The notes: generated by a model from the sequence alone, not told the origin. 9,057 bases of DNA from Acidimicrobiia bacterium (GCA_030624805.1 JAUXJL010000064.1:1-9057); one strand, 5' to 3'. Positions 1 to 7,271 are shown, numbered from the stretch's first letter. A program made the numbers and translations.

Positions 1-786
1 AGAGACCGGCAGGGGCACGCCGAGATCGCGGGCCGCCTCGAGGCCGAGTTCGAAGTCCTTGCGAAGCAGATGACCGGTGAACGTAGGCGTGAAGTCGAGG
101 TTCACCAGAGCCGGCGTCTTGTACCGGGTAAACGGTGAGCCCATCACGCTGTCGTTGACAAACGCGAGGAAGGCCTCACGCGAGACACCTGCCCGCTCGG
201 CAAGCACCGTGATCTCGGCCAGCGTCTGAGCGACCACGCCAAGCATCAGGTTGTGACAGATCTTCACCAACCTGGCGGACTCTCCGTCACCAACGTAAGT
301 AACCCCAGCGCCGTAATGCTCCAGATACGGGGCAACCAGCTCATATGCCTCCTGCGGGCCCGATGCCACCACGGTGAGCGCACCCGACCGCACGACCGCA
401 GGATTGCCGCTCACCGGCGCGGCTACAACGCCAACCCCCAACCCGTTTGCAGCGAGGCGAACCGTCTCGGCTGCTGCTGCCGAGATAGTTGTCGAATCGA
501 CGATGACCCTCGGCTTGACCTGCGGATCCATGAGCACTCCGTTGTCGCCGAGCACCACATCGTGGTAATCCTGAGACCCACCGACCATCGTGAAAACAAT
601 GTCGCGATCCGCCAGATCGAGCGGAGTGCCGACGATCGTCGCTCCGAGCTCCGCCAGGGGCTCGGCCTTAGATCTGGTGCGGTTGTAGACGGAAACGTCG
701 CACCCGGCGCTCAGGAGACGCTCAACGAGAGCAAATCCCATGCGACCCGTGCCGATCCAACCAAGTCGATGGTTATTCTCGCTCAA
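1..786 (-). CDS. NAD(P)-dependent beta-hydroxyacid dehydrogenase, 3-hydroxyisobutyrate dehydrogenase family (3'-truncated)
   Basis: Cytosolic oxidoreductase of the 3-hydroxyisobutyrate/tartronate-semialdehyde/glyoxylate reductase family. 262 residues are visible; the usual length is about 290-300, so roughly the last 30 lie beyond base 1. From a TTG start at 784-786 the protein opens with a Rossmann nucleotide-binding motif GTGRMG (residues 12-17). It continues with NRT (35-37), an arginine arrangement often linked to NADP(H) preference, DST at 97-99, the substrate-binding PVSGN segment (124-128), and the catalytic Lys175 with Asn179 in KICHN. The start is chosen because GGGAG (793-797) sits 6 bases upstream; another in-frame TTG at 790-792 abuts that site and is less likely. 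It is divergent from the AhpD-like gene across 212 bases. The family is clear. The substrate is not: valine catabolism, glyoxylate/succinic semialdehyde reduction or another beta-hydroxyacid are all possible. Confidence 0.88.
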   Translation of the reverse strand, partial: MSENNHRLGWIGTGRMGFALVERLLSAGCDVSVYNRTRSKAEPLAELGATIVGTPLDLADRDIVFTMVGGSQDYHDVVLGDNGVLMDPQVKPRVIVDSTTISAAAAETVRLAANGLGVGVVAAPVSGNPAVVRSGALTVVASGPQEAYELVAPYLEHYGAGVTYVGDGESARLVKICHNLMLGVVAQTLAEITVLAERAGVSREAFLAFVNDSVMGSPFTRYKTPALVNLDFTPTFTGHLLRKDFELGLEAARDLGVPLPVS

Positions 787-792
787 GCTCAA

Positions 793-797
793 CTCCC
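793..797 (-). promoter_or_regulatory. Ribosome binding site deciding the TTG start of the dehydrogenase gene
   Basis: GGGAG on the minus strand lies 6 bases before TTG 784-786. It touches the alternative TTG at 790-792 with no spacer, which favours the inner TTG as the start. Confidence 0.55.
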
Positions 798-985
798 GTA
801 GCCGGTCGATCCGTTTCCACCCCGGCCCTGCAATCGATTGATACCTCACCGATCGTCGCGATGAGCGCCATCGATGGCCCTGTCATTCAACCGAAGACAT
901 GTGCCAAATCGGGCCTACACTCGTTAGGGGTGATGATGCCACAAACCTGAGCGTCAAGCCCGAGCTCACGGCTTTCGGTCTGAAC

Positions 986-991
986 AAAGGA
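986..991 (+). promoter_or_regulatory. Ribosome binding site of the AhpD-like gene
   Basis: AAAGGA ends 7 bases before the ATG at 999. It supports that start over upstream reading frames. Confidence 0.6.
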
Positions 992-998
992 ACGCCTC

Positions 999-1568
999 AT
1001 GCCAAGGATAAGCTACGTCGACCCCGATACCCTGGTAGACGAGGAATCGAGGGCGATTCTCGAGCGTGCCCGACTGCACGGGGTCCCGAGGCCGGAGAGT
1101 CAGGCGGTGCGGGCGCACGTACCTGCCATCCTCAAGTCGTTCACGGAGACGTGGTACGCGGCCATCGACGACGGGGCGCTCGACCACCGCACCAAAGAGA
1201 TGTGCCGGCTCTATATCTCAAAATCCGTCGAATGCGAATACTGCGGAGGACAGCGCTCGGCGACTGCCAAGGACCAGGGTCTGCAAGAGATCGACATCGA
1301 CGAGATCCTCCTGTACCCCAAATCGGACCGTTTCAGTGAGCGCGACAAGACGGCCTTGCAGTACGCGGATGCGATTGCCTGGAATTCTGACCTTGCAGAC
1401 GACGCCCTGTGGGAGAAGCTTCACCATCACTTCACTGAGCCGCAGCTCGTCGAGTTGGGTTACTTCATCGCCCTGACCCTCGGCCAACAACGATGGATCC
1501 GCACGATGGATCTGCGTCACCGCGAGGTCCTCGGCGACACAGATGCGGGTCTCGCCGCCCAACATTGA
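999..1568 (+). CDS. Carboxymuconolactone decarboxylase / AhpD-like family protein
   Basis: 189-residue all-helical protein of the AhpD/CMD superfamily, whose members include alkylhydroperoxidases, gamma-carboxymuconolactone decarboxylases and many uncharacterised cytosolic oxidoreductases. The helix with TKEMCRLYIS (65-74) leads into a CEYC pair (Cys79, Cys82), the position of the redox-active CxxC of AhpD-type peroxidases. In AhpD a histidine follows in CxxCxxxH; here the equivalent residue is Arg86 (GGQR), so the classical proton relay is altered. A C-terminal helix with EPQLVELGYFIAL (147-159) is typical of the superfamily. ATG 999 has a good ribosome binding site. The gene is divergent from a dehydrogenase and convergent with the M15 peptidase gene. 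No reductase partner (AhpC or lipoyl protein) is nearby, so peroxidase activity is only a possibility. Confidence 0.85.
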   Translation: MPRISYVDPDTLVDEESRAILERARLHGVPRPESQAVRAHVPAILKSFTETWYAAIDDGALDHRTKEMCRLYISKSVECEYCGGQRSATAKDQGLQEIDIDEILLYPKSDRFSERDKTALQYADAIAWNSDLADDALWEKLHHHFTEPQLVELGYFIALTLGQQRWIRTMDLRHREVLGDTDAGLAAQH

Positions 1569-1713
1569 CCGAGGCGCGGCCGCGATGCACCGGGGACGAC
1601 TTCCCAGGCCGGGAAATGGCTGAGCTGCGGCCGATAACCCGCACTACTGCCAAGCCAAGTCTGCACGGGATCATCAAAAATGTTCGAATCGGGTCGAAGT
1701 TCGACGCCGGACA
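1569..1713. other. Convergent intergenic spacer with weak inverted repeats only
   Basis: 145 bases between the stop of the AhpD-like gene and the stop of the M15 peptidase gene on the other strand. It holds CGCGGCCGCG (1575-1584), TTCCC-5-GGGAA (1601-1615) and the TTCGA/TCGAA cluster described separately. No strong hairpin followed by a T tract is seen for the plus-strand gene, and there is no convincing open reading frame. Confidence 0.6.
1676..1698 (-). terminator. Possible weak intrinsic terminator of the five-gene minus-strand run
   Basis: On the minus strand, TTCGA (1698-1694), a 6-base loop and TCGAA (1687-1683) form a 5-bp stem, followed two bases later by TTTTT (1680-1676). It begins 16 bases past the peptidase stop codon. 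The stem is short and AT-containing, so termination would be inefficient. An overlapping alternative pairing GTCGAA/TTCGAC (1693-1705) competes with it. Confidence 0.3.
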
Positions 1714-3942
1714 CTAACGAGTGTTTATGGTCCAGCCGCCCGAAACCGGAATCACTACGGCGTTGCGAGGCCCGGCTCTGAGAATGTGATCGGCCGTTCC
1801 CTGACTGTTGGCCAGGCGGAAATACCAGCGACCTTCGGCCTGGTCGTGCCAGGCCACCGTTGCCACGCCGTCTCCGGTCCAGTCGCCTGCGATGACACTG
1901 TCGGCTTCGCTCCCGACGTGAAAGGCTGCGTCGGCTGCGCCGGAACTCCCCATGTAGCGAATGACGACATAGCCGTCCGATGGCCGGTACAGGCCGAGGT
2001 CGTCCCGCCCGTCCCCGTTGAAATCGCCCGCGAACGGCGTAACCGCGCCGGCTATCTCGAAGGCAACTTCGAAGTCGGCAAACTGAGTCTGGAGCTCGTT
2101 GGACACGTACAGACGCCCGTTGCTGGGCCGGTAGATGCTGAGGGAATCGCGACCGTCACCGTCCCAGTCCCCGGCCAGGGGTATGTCGCCCCCGATTCCG
2201 AAGAAGTATTCGATGGGAGCAACCTGGGTGGCGTTGGTGTTGGCGAGATACACGAACCCATTTGAAGCCCGGAACATGCCAGGAGTTGACACATTGTTTC
2301 CATCCCAGTCGCCCATGAGCGGCAGGTCCCCCGGCACCCCGAAATAGAACTCGTGGTAGTTTCCACCCTCCCATGACAGATTGTCACGGAGGTTGAACTC
2401 GAGAGTGCTCGTCACATATCCGATGCGGTCGCAGCGGTTGACATTGAGACATTCAGGGCCCGCGTCCCATGGGCTGAGCGTTGGGTCGTCGAACCAGGCT
2501 TGCAGGTCGACCCCGGCCGGGCGTGTCCCGCCCAGGTAGATGGTTATGCGGTCATCGCCGAAATGGTAGATGTCCGGTCGGCCGTCACCGTCGTAGTCGG
2601 CAACCTGGGCTTCGCCGCTCTGTGGGACGTACGATGACCAATATGGGCCCGTCCAATAACCGGTGCCGAACCCGTTGGCGACATACACCTGCTGGCCGAC
2701 CGTACTGATCACATAGAGATCGATAAAGCCGTTTGCGTCGTAGTCGGCGAGATCGAAGCGGTTCCATTCAGGCCGGGCGCCCGTGGCGACTTCCACAAGA
2801 ACGGTTTGAAACCCGTCACGTCCATCCAACACATACAGATCGCCCTCGGCGTTCACGACATAGGCCTCGAGGGACCGGTCGCGGTTATAGTCGCCGGCCA
2901 GCAAAACCGACCCGCCGTTTACGGCCAGGGTGTGCTGGGCGATGACCTGGGTGAACCTTGCCGCCTCGCCCACCGTGTCGCCGTAGATCCTTACCCCGCC
3001 TGTGGACCAGTCGACCACCCAGAGATCCGCACGGGAATCGCCGTCATAGTCGGCGAACGTGACGCCGTGAGTGCTCGAACTCCCCGTCACGGTGATGTTG
3101 GCCCGGATCCCGACGTCGCGAAAATCTCGAAAGCCGGAGGCGATCTCGAGTCGAATCAGCCCATTACCTGCCCAGCGCCACGCATAGATGTCGGGAGCGC
3201 CATCCCGGCTCCGGTCGATAACGTCGAAATGCCAGTCGACCTCTTCAAACTGTGAGGCTCCGCTAAAACCAGAGGTGCGAAAGAGGCCGACGCCTGTCAC
3301 GGCTGGTTGGGGGGGTGGTGAGGCCGGGTATCCGGGTGTGGCCGCTGGACCCATCCACGAGAAGTGCATGGCGTCCTTGATGCTTTGCCAATCGCCTCCC
3401 CAACAGAAACCGGCGTCTGTCCACGCCCTGACGTACCAGGCGGGCATATCGGTGACGAGGATGGGTGGGCTGTCGGCGTTGTAAGGATTCTGAGCCGGGT
3501 TGATATCGACCGCAGTGCCAAAGGCGTGGAAGGAGAAACGCCGGCTCGTGCCGGTCACGGCCCGGAATGCATGTCCAAACGCGACCGTGACCGGGTAGTA
3601 GTTGCCGTTGGCGGCGGCGGCGGCGAGATTCTCATTCACGAGCTCGAATGCCGGGAGGGCCAGCGCATGGACGCGGACGGTTCGGGATGACCGGTAGGGG
3701 CGCCAGCTCACCAGCTGATTGTCGATGGCGTATCCGTTTCGGCCGAAGAAGTCCGCCCACGGGCCGTACACCTCATGATCGAGCGACAAAAAGCCGCTCC
3801 TGTCCGCCAGCGGGCCCCGGTAGCCGGCGGTGCCGCAGCCCTCGCTCTCGGTGAAGTTTTCACTCGCCGGTGCCGGCACCACGCTAACAATGGAGGCGGC
3901 CATGGCCAGGGCGATCAGAGAGGCAGCCGAGCGGCGCCTCAT
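1714..3942 (-). CDS. Secreted M15-family zinc peptidase fused to an FG-GAP/VCBS repeat array
   Basis: 742-residue exported protein. A signal peptide covers residues 1-26 (RRR, hydrophobic core, APA then SEN as a likely cleavage site). Residues about 45-200 form an M15 D,D-/L,D-carboxypeptidase or L-Ala-D-Glu endopeptidase-like domain. Zinc ligands are His139 and Asp146 in FHAFGTAVD and His193 in DAMHF, with Asp190 as probable catalytic base; WGGDW is at 181-185. The 7-residue His-Asp spacing and the D-x-x-H pair match enzymes such as phage Ply500. The probable substrate is peptidoglycan stem peptide, outside the membrane. A proline-rich linker (about 201-214) leads to nine DxDxDG-type calcium-loop repeats (243-695), probably beta-propeller-like. 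Cys36/Cys180 and Cys498/Cys504 could pair. The ATG lies 15 bases after the sugar transferase stop and has no clear ribosome binding site, which suggests coupling. The domains are solid; the substrate is inferred. Confidence 0.88.
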   Translation of the reverse strand: MRRRSAASLIALAMAASIVSVVPAPASENFTESEGCGTAGYRGPLADRSGFLSLDHEVYGPWADFFGRNGYAIDNQLVSWRPYRSSRTVRVHALALPAFELVNENLAAAAANGNYYPVTVAFGHAFRAVTGTSRRFSFHAFGTAVDINPAQNPYNADSPPILVTDMPAWYVRAWTDAGFCWGGDWQSIKDAMHFSWMGPAATPGYPASPPPQPAVTGVGLFRTSGFSGASQFEEVDWHFDVIDRSRDGAPDIYAWRWAGNGLIRLEIASGFRDFRDVGIRANITVTGSSSTHGVTFADYDGDSRADLWVVDWSTGGVRIYGDTVGEAARFTQVIAQHTLAVNGGSVLLAGDYNRDRSLEAYVVNAEGDLYVLDGRDGFQTVLVEVATGARPEWNRFDLADYDANGFIDLYVISTVGQQVYVANGFGTGYWTGPYWSSYVPQSGEAQVADYDGDGRPDIYHFGDDRITIYLGGTRPAGVDLQAWFDDPTLSPWDAGPECLNVNRCDRIGYVTSTLEFNLRDNLSWEGGNYHEFYFGVPGDLPLMGDWDGNNVSTPGMFRASNGFVYLANTNATQVAPIEYFFGIGGDIPLAGDWDGDGRDSLSIYRPSNGRLYVSNELQTQFADFEVAFEIAGAVTPFAGDFNGDGRDDLGLYRPSDGYVVIRYMGSSGAADAAFHVGSEADSVIAGDWTGDGVATVAWHDQAEGRWYFRLANSQGTADHILRAGPRNAVVIPVSGGWTINTR
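1858..3216 (-). repeat. Coding FG-GAP/VCBS repeat array (protein residues 243-695)
   Basis: Nine aspartate-rich loops begin at residues 243, 298, 351, 400, 449, 545, 592, 640 and 687. The first five are about 49-55 residues apart. After a double-length gap of 96, the last four are 47-48 apart. Good loops include DYDGDGRPD (449), DWDGDGRDS (592) and DFNGDGRDD (640). Degenerate ones are DYNRDRSLE (351), DWDGNNVST (545) and DWTGDGVAT (687). Such loops bind calcium in integrin-like propellers; the binding or adhesion role here is inferred. Confidence 0.8.
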
Positions 3943-3957
3943 CAGGAAAACGGTCCG

Positions 3958-5229
3958 CTACTGGGCGCCGAACCCCGAGAGCACCGTCCACACGCTCCGC
4001 CCGAGGATGGAGAGGTCGAGCCAGGGCGAAACGTGCTTGAGGTAGTAGAGGTCATAGGAGAGTTTTTCGACAGTCTCGATCTCGTTATCGGCATACCCAA
4101 AGTTGACCTGAGCCCAGCCAGTTACCCCGGGTCGAATCAGGTGACGATGTGTGTAGAACGGAATTGTCAACCCGAATCGCTCGACGAACGGAATCTGCTC
4201 GGGGCGGGGACCAACCAGGCTGAGGTCACCCCGCAGGACGTTCCAGAGCTGGGGCAACTCATCGACACGGAAGCGTCGGAGACCACGGCCAACTCGGGTA
4301 AGGCGTTCATCGTTCAGCGACGCGAACTGCGCACCATGTGCATCGGCTTCGTCGATCATCGTTCGGAATTTATAGAGCGTGAACGGTTTGCCGCCCCGCC
4401 CGGCCCGCTCTTGGGCAAAGATGACGGGCCCGTTGGAATCGAGTCGAATCACGAGCGCTATGAGCCCGCACATTGCCAGCCACAGCGGCGCGGTGACAGT
4501 GACAAGCGCAATATCAATCGCCCGTTTCAGGCTCACGTAGACTCCACGGGCTTCGAGAGGCTCGGTGAGCTCCCAGCCCTCCATCAGATGCACCATGGGG
4601 AGCCGACCGGTATGTTCTTCGTAGACGCTCGTGAATCCTCGCATCGACCTGCCGGCCAGGTGAAGCGAGGAGACGTACTGGGCCATGCTGTCCGACAGCA
4701 CTGCTCGGAGATCTACCGCCATGACCGTTCCGGGAGGGAACGGGCGAGTGGGAGGCTCGGCTCGTGGATCGAGTGAATCGACGAGGTTGGCGTGAGGGGC
4801 GGCCCGGAGATCCTCTATCAGTTCTTTTTCGTTTGAGACGGCCACCAAACTCTCCGCCCAGGGTCGGCGCCGCCGATATGCCCGGTGGCCCAGGGTCAGG
4901 GCTAGCCACGCCACCGAGGTGGTGATGAAGAACGGACGGGACCAGTACATCCGCGTCGAGACAACGGCCAGAGCTGTGATAGACACCCCGATTGACACGA
5001 TCGATACGGCGCGGCCGTAGCTGGGCCGGGGTGCTCCCTCACCCCACGACCGGGCACTGACATAACTGCCGGCTATGGCGCCGCCGAACATTGCCGCAAA
5101 AAGTGGGATGACGCTGGCTGCCTCGACCCCTTCCCCGAAGTCCGGCACAAGCGCCAGGCCGATAACAACAGCGACACCGAGCGCGACAAGGTCCAGCACG
5201 GCAGTTGTGATGAGAAAACGGCGGCCCAT
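3958..5229 (-). CDS. Polyprenyl-phosphate sugar-1-phosphate transferase (WcaJ/WbaP/PglC-type)
   Basis: 423-residue inner-membrane phosphoglycosyltransferase that would move a sugar-1-phosphate from a nucleotide sugar onto undecaprenyl phosphate, the first step of exopolysaccharide, capsule or glycan synthesis. About four N-terminal membrane helices (near 5-27, 37-58, 72-91, 98-116) are followed by a reduced Rossmann-like segment (about 124-215) ending in YEEHTGRLP. The C-terminal catalytic domain starts at KRAIDI (235) with its re-entrant helix (239-262) and carries YKFRTM (286-291), the catalytic Asp323-Glu324 in DELPQLWN, LSLVGPRPE (336-344), RPGVTGWAQV (366-375) and YDLYYLKH (392-399). It is slightly shorter than the usual 450-490, the shortfall being in the middle domain. 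ATG 5229 is the first start after an in-frame stop, but the nearest purine-rich site (GGAGAGG) is 17 bases away. No other glycosyltransferase lies in the window, so the sugar is unknown. Confidence 0.93.
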   Translation of the reverse strand: MGRRFLITTAVLDLVALGVAVVIGLALVPDFGEGVEAASVIPLFAAMFGGAIAGSYVSARSWGEGAPRPSYGRAVSIVSIGVSITALAVVSTRMYWSRPFFITTSVAWLALTLGHRAYRRRRPWAESLVAVSNEKELIEDLRAAPHANLVDSLDPRAEPPTRPFPPGTVMAVDLRAVLSDSMAQYVSSLHLAGRSMRGFTSVYEEHTGRLPMVHLMEGWELTEPLEARGVYVSLKRAIDIALVTVTAPLWLAMCGLIALVIRLDSNGPVIFAQERAGRGGKPFTLYKFRTMIDEADAHGAQFASLNDERLTRVGRGLRRFRVDELPQLWNVLRGDLSLVGPRPEQIPFVERFGLTIPFYTHRHLIRPGVTGWAQVNFGYADNEIETVEKLSYDLYYLKHVSPWLDLSILGRSVWTVLSGFGAQ

Positions 5230-5274
5230 TCGGGTCGAGAGTAGTACCTCTCCGATCTAGGCGACGGAACCGAT

Positions 5275-6723
5275 CTACTCAGCGGCCTTCTCGATGAGCC
5301 GAATGAGCGTCCGGACACCAAACCCGGACCCACCTTTGACCTGATAGTGCTCGTCATCGGGCCAGCGAGCCGGCCCGGCAATGTCGAGGTGGGCCCACGG
5401 CACGTCGCCGACGAATTCCTTGAGAAACAAGGCAGCGTTGATGGATCCGCCATACCGGGGACCGGTGTTTTTCATGTCCGCAATGTCCGAATCGATGTTT
5501 TTTCGGTAGAAGCTCGGCAGCGGCATGTGCCAAACACTCTCACCAGCTTCAGCAGCTGCGGACTTGACCCGTTCAATGGCCTCATCGGTGTTCCCCCACA
5601 GCCCGGCGATCTTCTCCCCGAGTGCGACCGGGCAGGCGCCCGTGAGGGTGGCGGCGTCGACGATGAGGTCTGGTTCCTCCTCGGCGACCAGCGACAGTGC
5701 GTCGGCCAATACGAGCCTGCCCTCCGCGTCGGTGTTCAGGACCTCCACCGTCTTGCCGTTGCGAGGCGTCAGCACGTCGCCGGGCCGCTGGGCGCCTCCG
5801 CCCGGCATGTTCTCAGTTACGGGAGCCACCCCGACCACTCGAACCGGAATCTTCAATGCTCCGATCGCCTGCATGGTGGCCATGACCACCGCAGCCCCGG
5901 ACATGTCCGTCTTCATCGATTCCATGCCGGCCGGGGGCTTTAGTGACAGGCCACCCGAGTCAAAAACGATTCCTTTTCCCACAATGGCGATATGCCCCTT
6001 TGGGTCGGGAGGCTCGTGACGCATGACGATCATTGCCGCCGGCTGGTGCGAACCTGCCGCGACGCCGATCAGTCCTCCGAAACGCTCGTCCTCGAAGTTG
6101 TCGGGGTCGAACACCGTGATGTCGAGATCTACTTCACCAGCAAGGCGATAGGCGATCTTGACCAGCGTTGAGGGCGGCTGGGCGGACGGGGGCTCGTTGA
6201 TGAGATCGCGGGCCAGGTTCACCGCGTCGGCAACAATCGTCGCCCGGAAAGCTGCCGCGGCAGCAGTGGCTTCATCGATGTCGAGCAATGTGACCTGCTC
6301 CAGCTTGGAAGGCTTTTTCTCGGTGCGATATTTATCGAACCGGTATTGGGAGAGGAGCAAGCCTTCCAAGACCGCAACCGGCCAACCGCCGACCAGATGG
6401 AGGGTCGTGGCTACGCTGGCATCCCGGGTGACCTTCTTGCCGGCACTGCCGGACCCCTGGCGCACCTGTTCTGCGTCCGGGTCTTGACCGAGCCCCACGA
6501 GCAGCACTCGCTTGAAGGGGAGCCGGTCGCGCACCGGAAGCGAGGCAACCGCTCCCGGCTTTCCCTCAAAGTCGATCTCGTCGAGGTAGTCCGTGAGGAA
6601 GTCGCCGAGCTGGTCGGCTACCCAGTCGGCGCCGGGGCCCCAATTTCGATCCCCGAGCACCGGTACCACCAGCACGTCGGCGGAAGCCTCCGCAACCGGT
6701 CCGCCGGCGTTTATCTCGATCAT
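5275..6723 (-). CDS. pepA: Leucyl aminopeptidase (cytosol aminopeptidase, M17 family)
   Basis: 482-residue cytosolic two-metal aminopeptidase that removes N-terminal residues from peptides, normally as a hexamer. An N-terminal macro-like domain (about 1-165) precedes the catalytic domain. The metal ligands line up with E. coli PepA at identical spacing: Lys250 and Asp255 in GKGIVFDSGG, Asp273 in KTDMSG, and Asp332 and Glu334 in the M17 signature NTDAEGRL. The catalytic Lys262 and Arg336 are both present. The length is normal and the protein looks intact. Its ATG overlaps the stop of the adenosyltransferase gene as ATGA, with AAGGAGG 4 bases upstream inside that gene, so translation is probably coupled but also independently supported. 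E. coli PepA also binds DNA at cer/carAB sites; nothing here tests that. Confidence 0.96.
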   Translation of the reverse strand: MIEINAGGPVAEASADVLVVPVLGDRNWGPGADWVADQLGDFLTDYLDEIDFEGKPGAVASLPVRDRLPFKRVLLVGLGQDPDAEQVRQGSGSAGKKVTRDASVATTLHLVGGWPVAVLEGLLLSQYRFDKYRTEKKPSKLEQVTLLDIDEATAAAAAFRATIVADAVNLARDLINEPPSAQPPSTLVKIAYRLAGEVDLDITVFDPDNFEDERFGGLIGVAAGSHQPAAMIVMRHEPPDPKGHIAIVGKGIVFDSGGLSLKPPAGMESMKTDMSGAAVVMATMQAIGALKIPVRVVGVAPVTENMPGGGAQRPGDVLTPRNGKTVEVLNTDAEGRLVLADALSLVAEEEPDLIVDAATLTGACPVALGEKIAGLWGNTDEAIERVKSAAAEAGESVWHMPLPSFYRKNIDSDIADMKNTGPRYGGSINAALFLKEFVGDVPWAHLDIAGPARWPDDEHYQVKGGSGFGVRTLIRLIEKAAE

Positions 6724-7271
6724 GAGTCCTCCTTGGGACGGGTTGGCTGCCAGGTAGGCGACACTGAGCGGGCCAGAACATACAGCAGATCGGCCAGGCG
6801 GTTGAGGTAGGTCGGCACCACGCTCGTATCCAATTCGCCGGAGCGAGCGTAGGTGGTGACCCGTCGTTCGGCGCGGCGCACGGTGGCTCTCGCTACTTCG
6901 AGAGCGGCTTCAAGCGGGTTCTCTCCCGGCACGACGAACTCCTGAGGGAGTGGGTGCGCTTCGACAATCCGGTCGATGAGGTGCTCGAGATCTTCAACCA
7001 TCGCGGACGTCGTGAGGCTCACGCCATCCACCAGCTTGGTGCGCTTGTCGGGAGCGGTGGCCAGTTCGGCGCCCACCACAAACAGGTCACGTTCGATCCC
7101 AAGGATCTGAACGGCCAGATCTCCTTGGGCGAGCGCTCGTGCCACACCGAGAGCCGACACTGCCTCGTCGACAGCTCCATATGCTTCCGGGCCCGGGTCG
7201 TCCTTCCATACCCGCCCTCCATAGAGCAGACCCGTCTTGCCTTCGTCACCGGTCTTGGTGTAAATCCTCAC
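6720..7271 (-). CDS. Cob(I)alamin adenosyltransferase, PduO type
   Basis: 183-residue cytosolic ATP:cob(I)alamin adenosyltransferase that makes adenosylcobalamin for AdoCbl-dependent enzymes such as methylmalonyl-CoA mutase. The N-terminal ATP-binding motif TKTGDEGKTGL (5-15) is near-canonical, followed by EAYGAVDE (29-36), the arginine-rich helix RATVRRAERR (128-137) that contacts ATP, and YLNRLADLLYVLAR (155-168). The length is typical of the single-domain PduO/MMAB form. The start is GTG at 7269-7271, overlapping the upstream membrane-protein stop as GTGA. No good ribosome binding site is visible, so translation is likely coupled. It also overlaps pepA by 4 bases. No cobalamin riboswitch is visible nearby, and none of the AdoCbl-dependent enzymes is in the window, so the physiological client is unknown. 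Confidence 0.95.
   Translation of the reverse strand: MRIYTKTGDEGKTGLLYGGRVWKDDPGPEAYGAVDEAVSALGVARALAQGDLAVQILGIERDLFVVGAELATAPDKRTKLVDGVSLTTSAMVEDLEHLIDRIVEAHPLPQEFVVPGENPLEAALEVARATVRRAERRVTTYARSGELDTSVVPTYLNRLADLLYVLARSVSPTWQPTRPKEDS
6728..6734 (-). promoter_or_regulatory. Ribosome binding site of pepA inside the adenosyltransferase gene
   Basis: AAGGAGG, the strongest Shine-Dalgarno match in the window, ends 4 bases before the pepA ATG (6721-6723). It lies within the last codons of the preceding gene. Confidence 0.7.

Larger units (their letters stand above)
787..998. promoter_or_regulatory. Divergent intergenic region with two ATCGAT-centred palindromes
   Basis: This 212-base spacer separates the divergent dehydrogenase (minus) and AhpD-like (plus) genes, so it should hold promoters for both. 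Directly visible are a 10-base perfect palindrome CAATCGATTG at 831-840 and a 12-base perfect palindrome GCCATCGATGGC at 867-878, with centres 37 bases apart. A TACACT hexamer at 916-921 could be a -10 element for the plus-strand gene, but the -35 position (about 893-898, GAAGAC) is a poor match. I could not fix a good promoter for the minus strand. The palindromes could be operator half-pairs for a dimeric regulator controlling both genes; that is inference. Confidence 0.4.

Noticed and set aside
253..801. 182-residue plus-strand open frame
   Set aside because: It is antisense to the dehydrogenase gene, whose motifs are unambiguous.
926..951. Tiny plus-strand ORF after AGGGG (two ATGs then a stop within six codons)
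   Set aside because: Too short to support as a leader peptide, with no attenuator structure next to it.
1601..1615. TTCCC-5-GGGAA hairpin as terminator of the AhpD-like gene
   Set aside because: Five-base stem with no T tract after it on the plus strand.
1711..1724. ACACT-aacg-AGTGT inverted repeat over the peptidase stop codon
   Set aside because: It lies across the stop codon with no T tract; a five-base stem is expected by chance.
3775..4776. 333-residue plus-strand open frame
   Set aside because: It is antisense to the clearly identified peptidase and sugar transferase genes. Its composition matches a shadow of GC-rich coding sequence.
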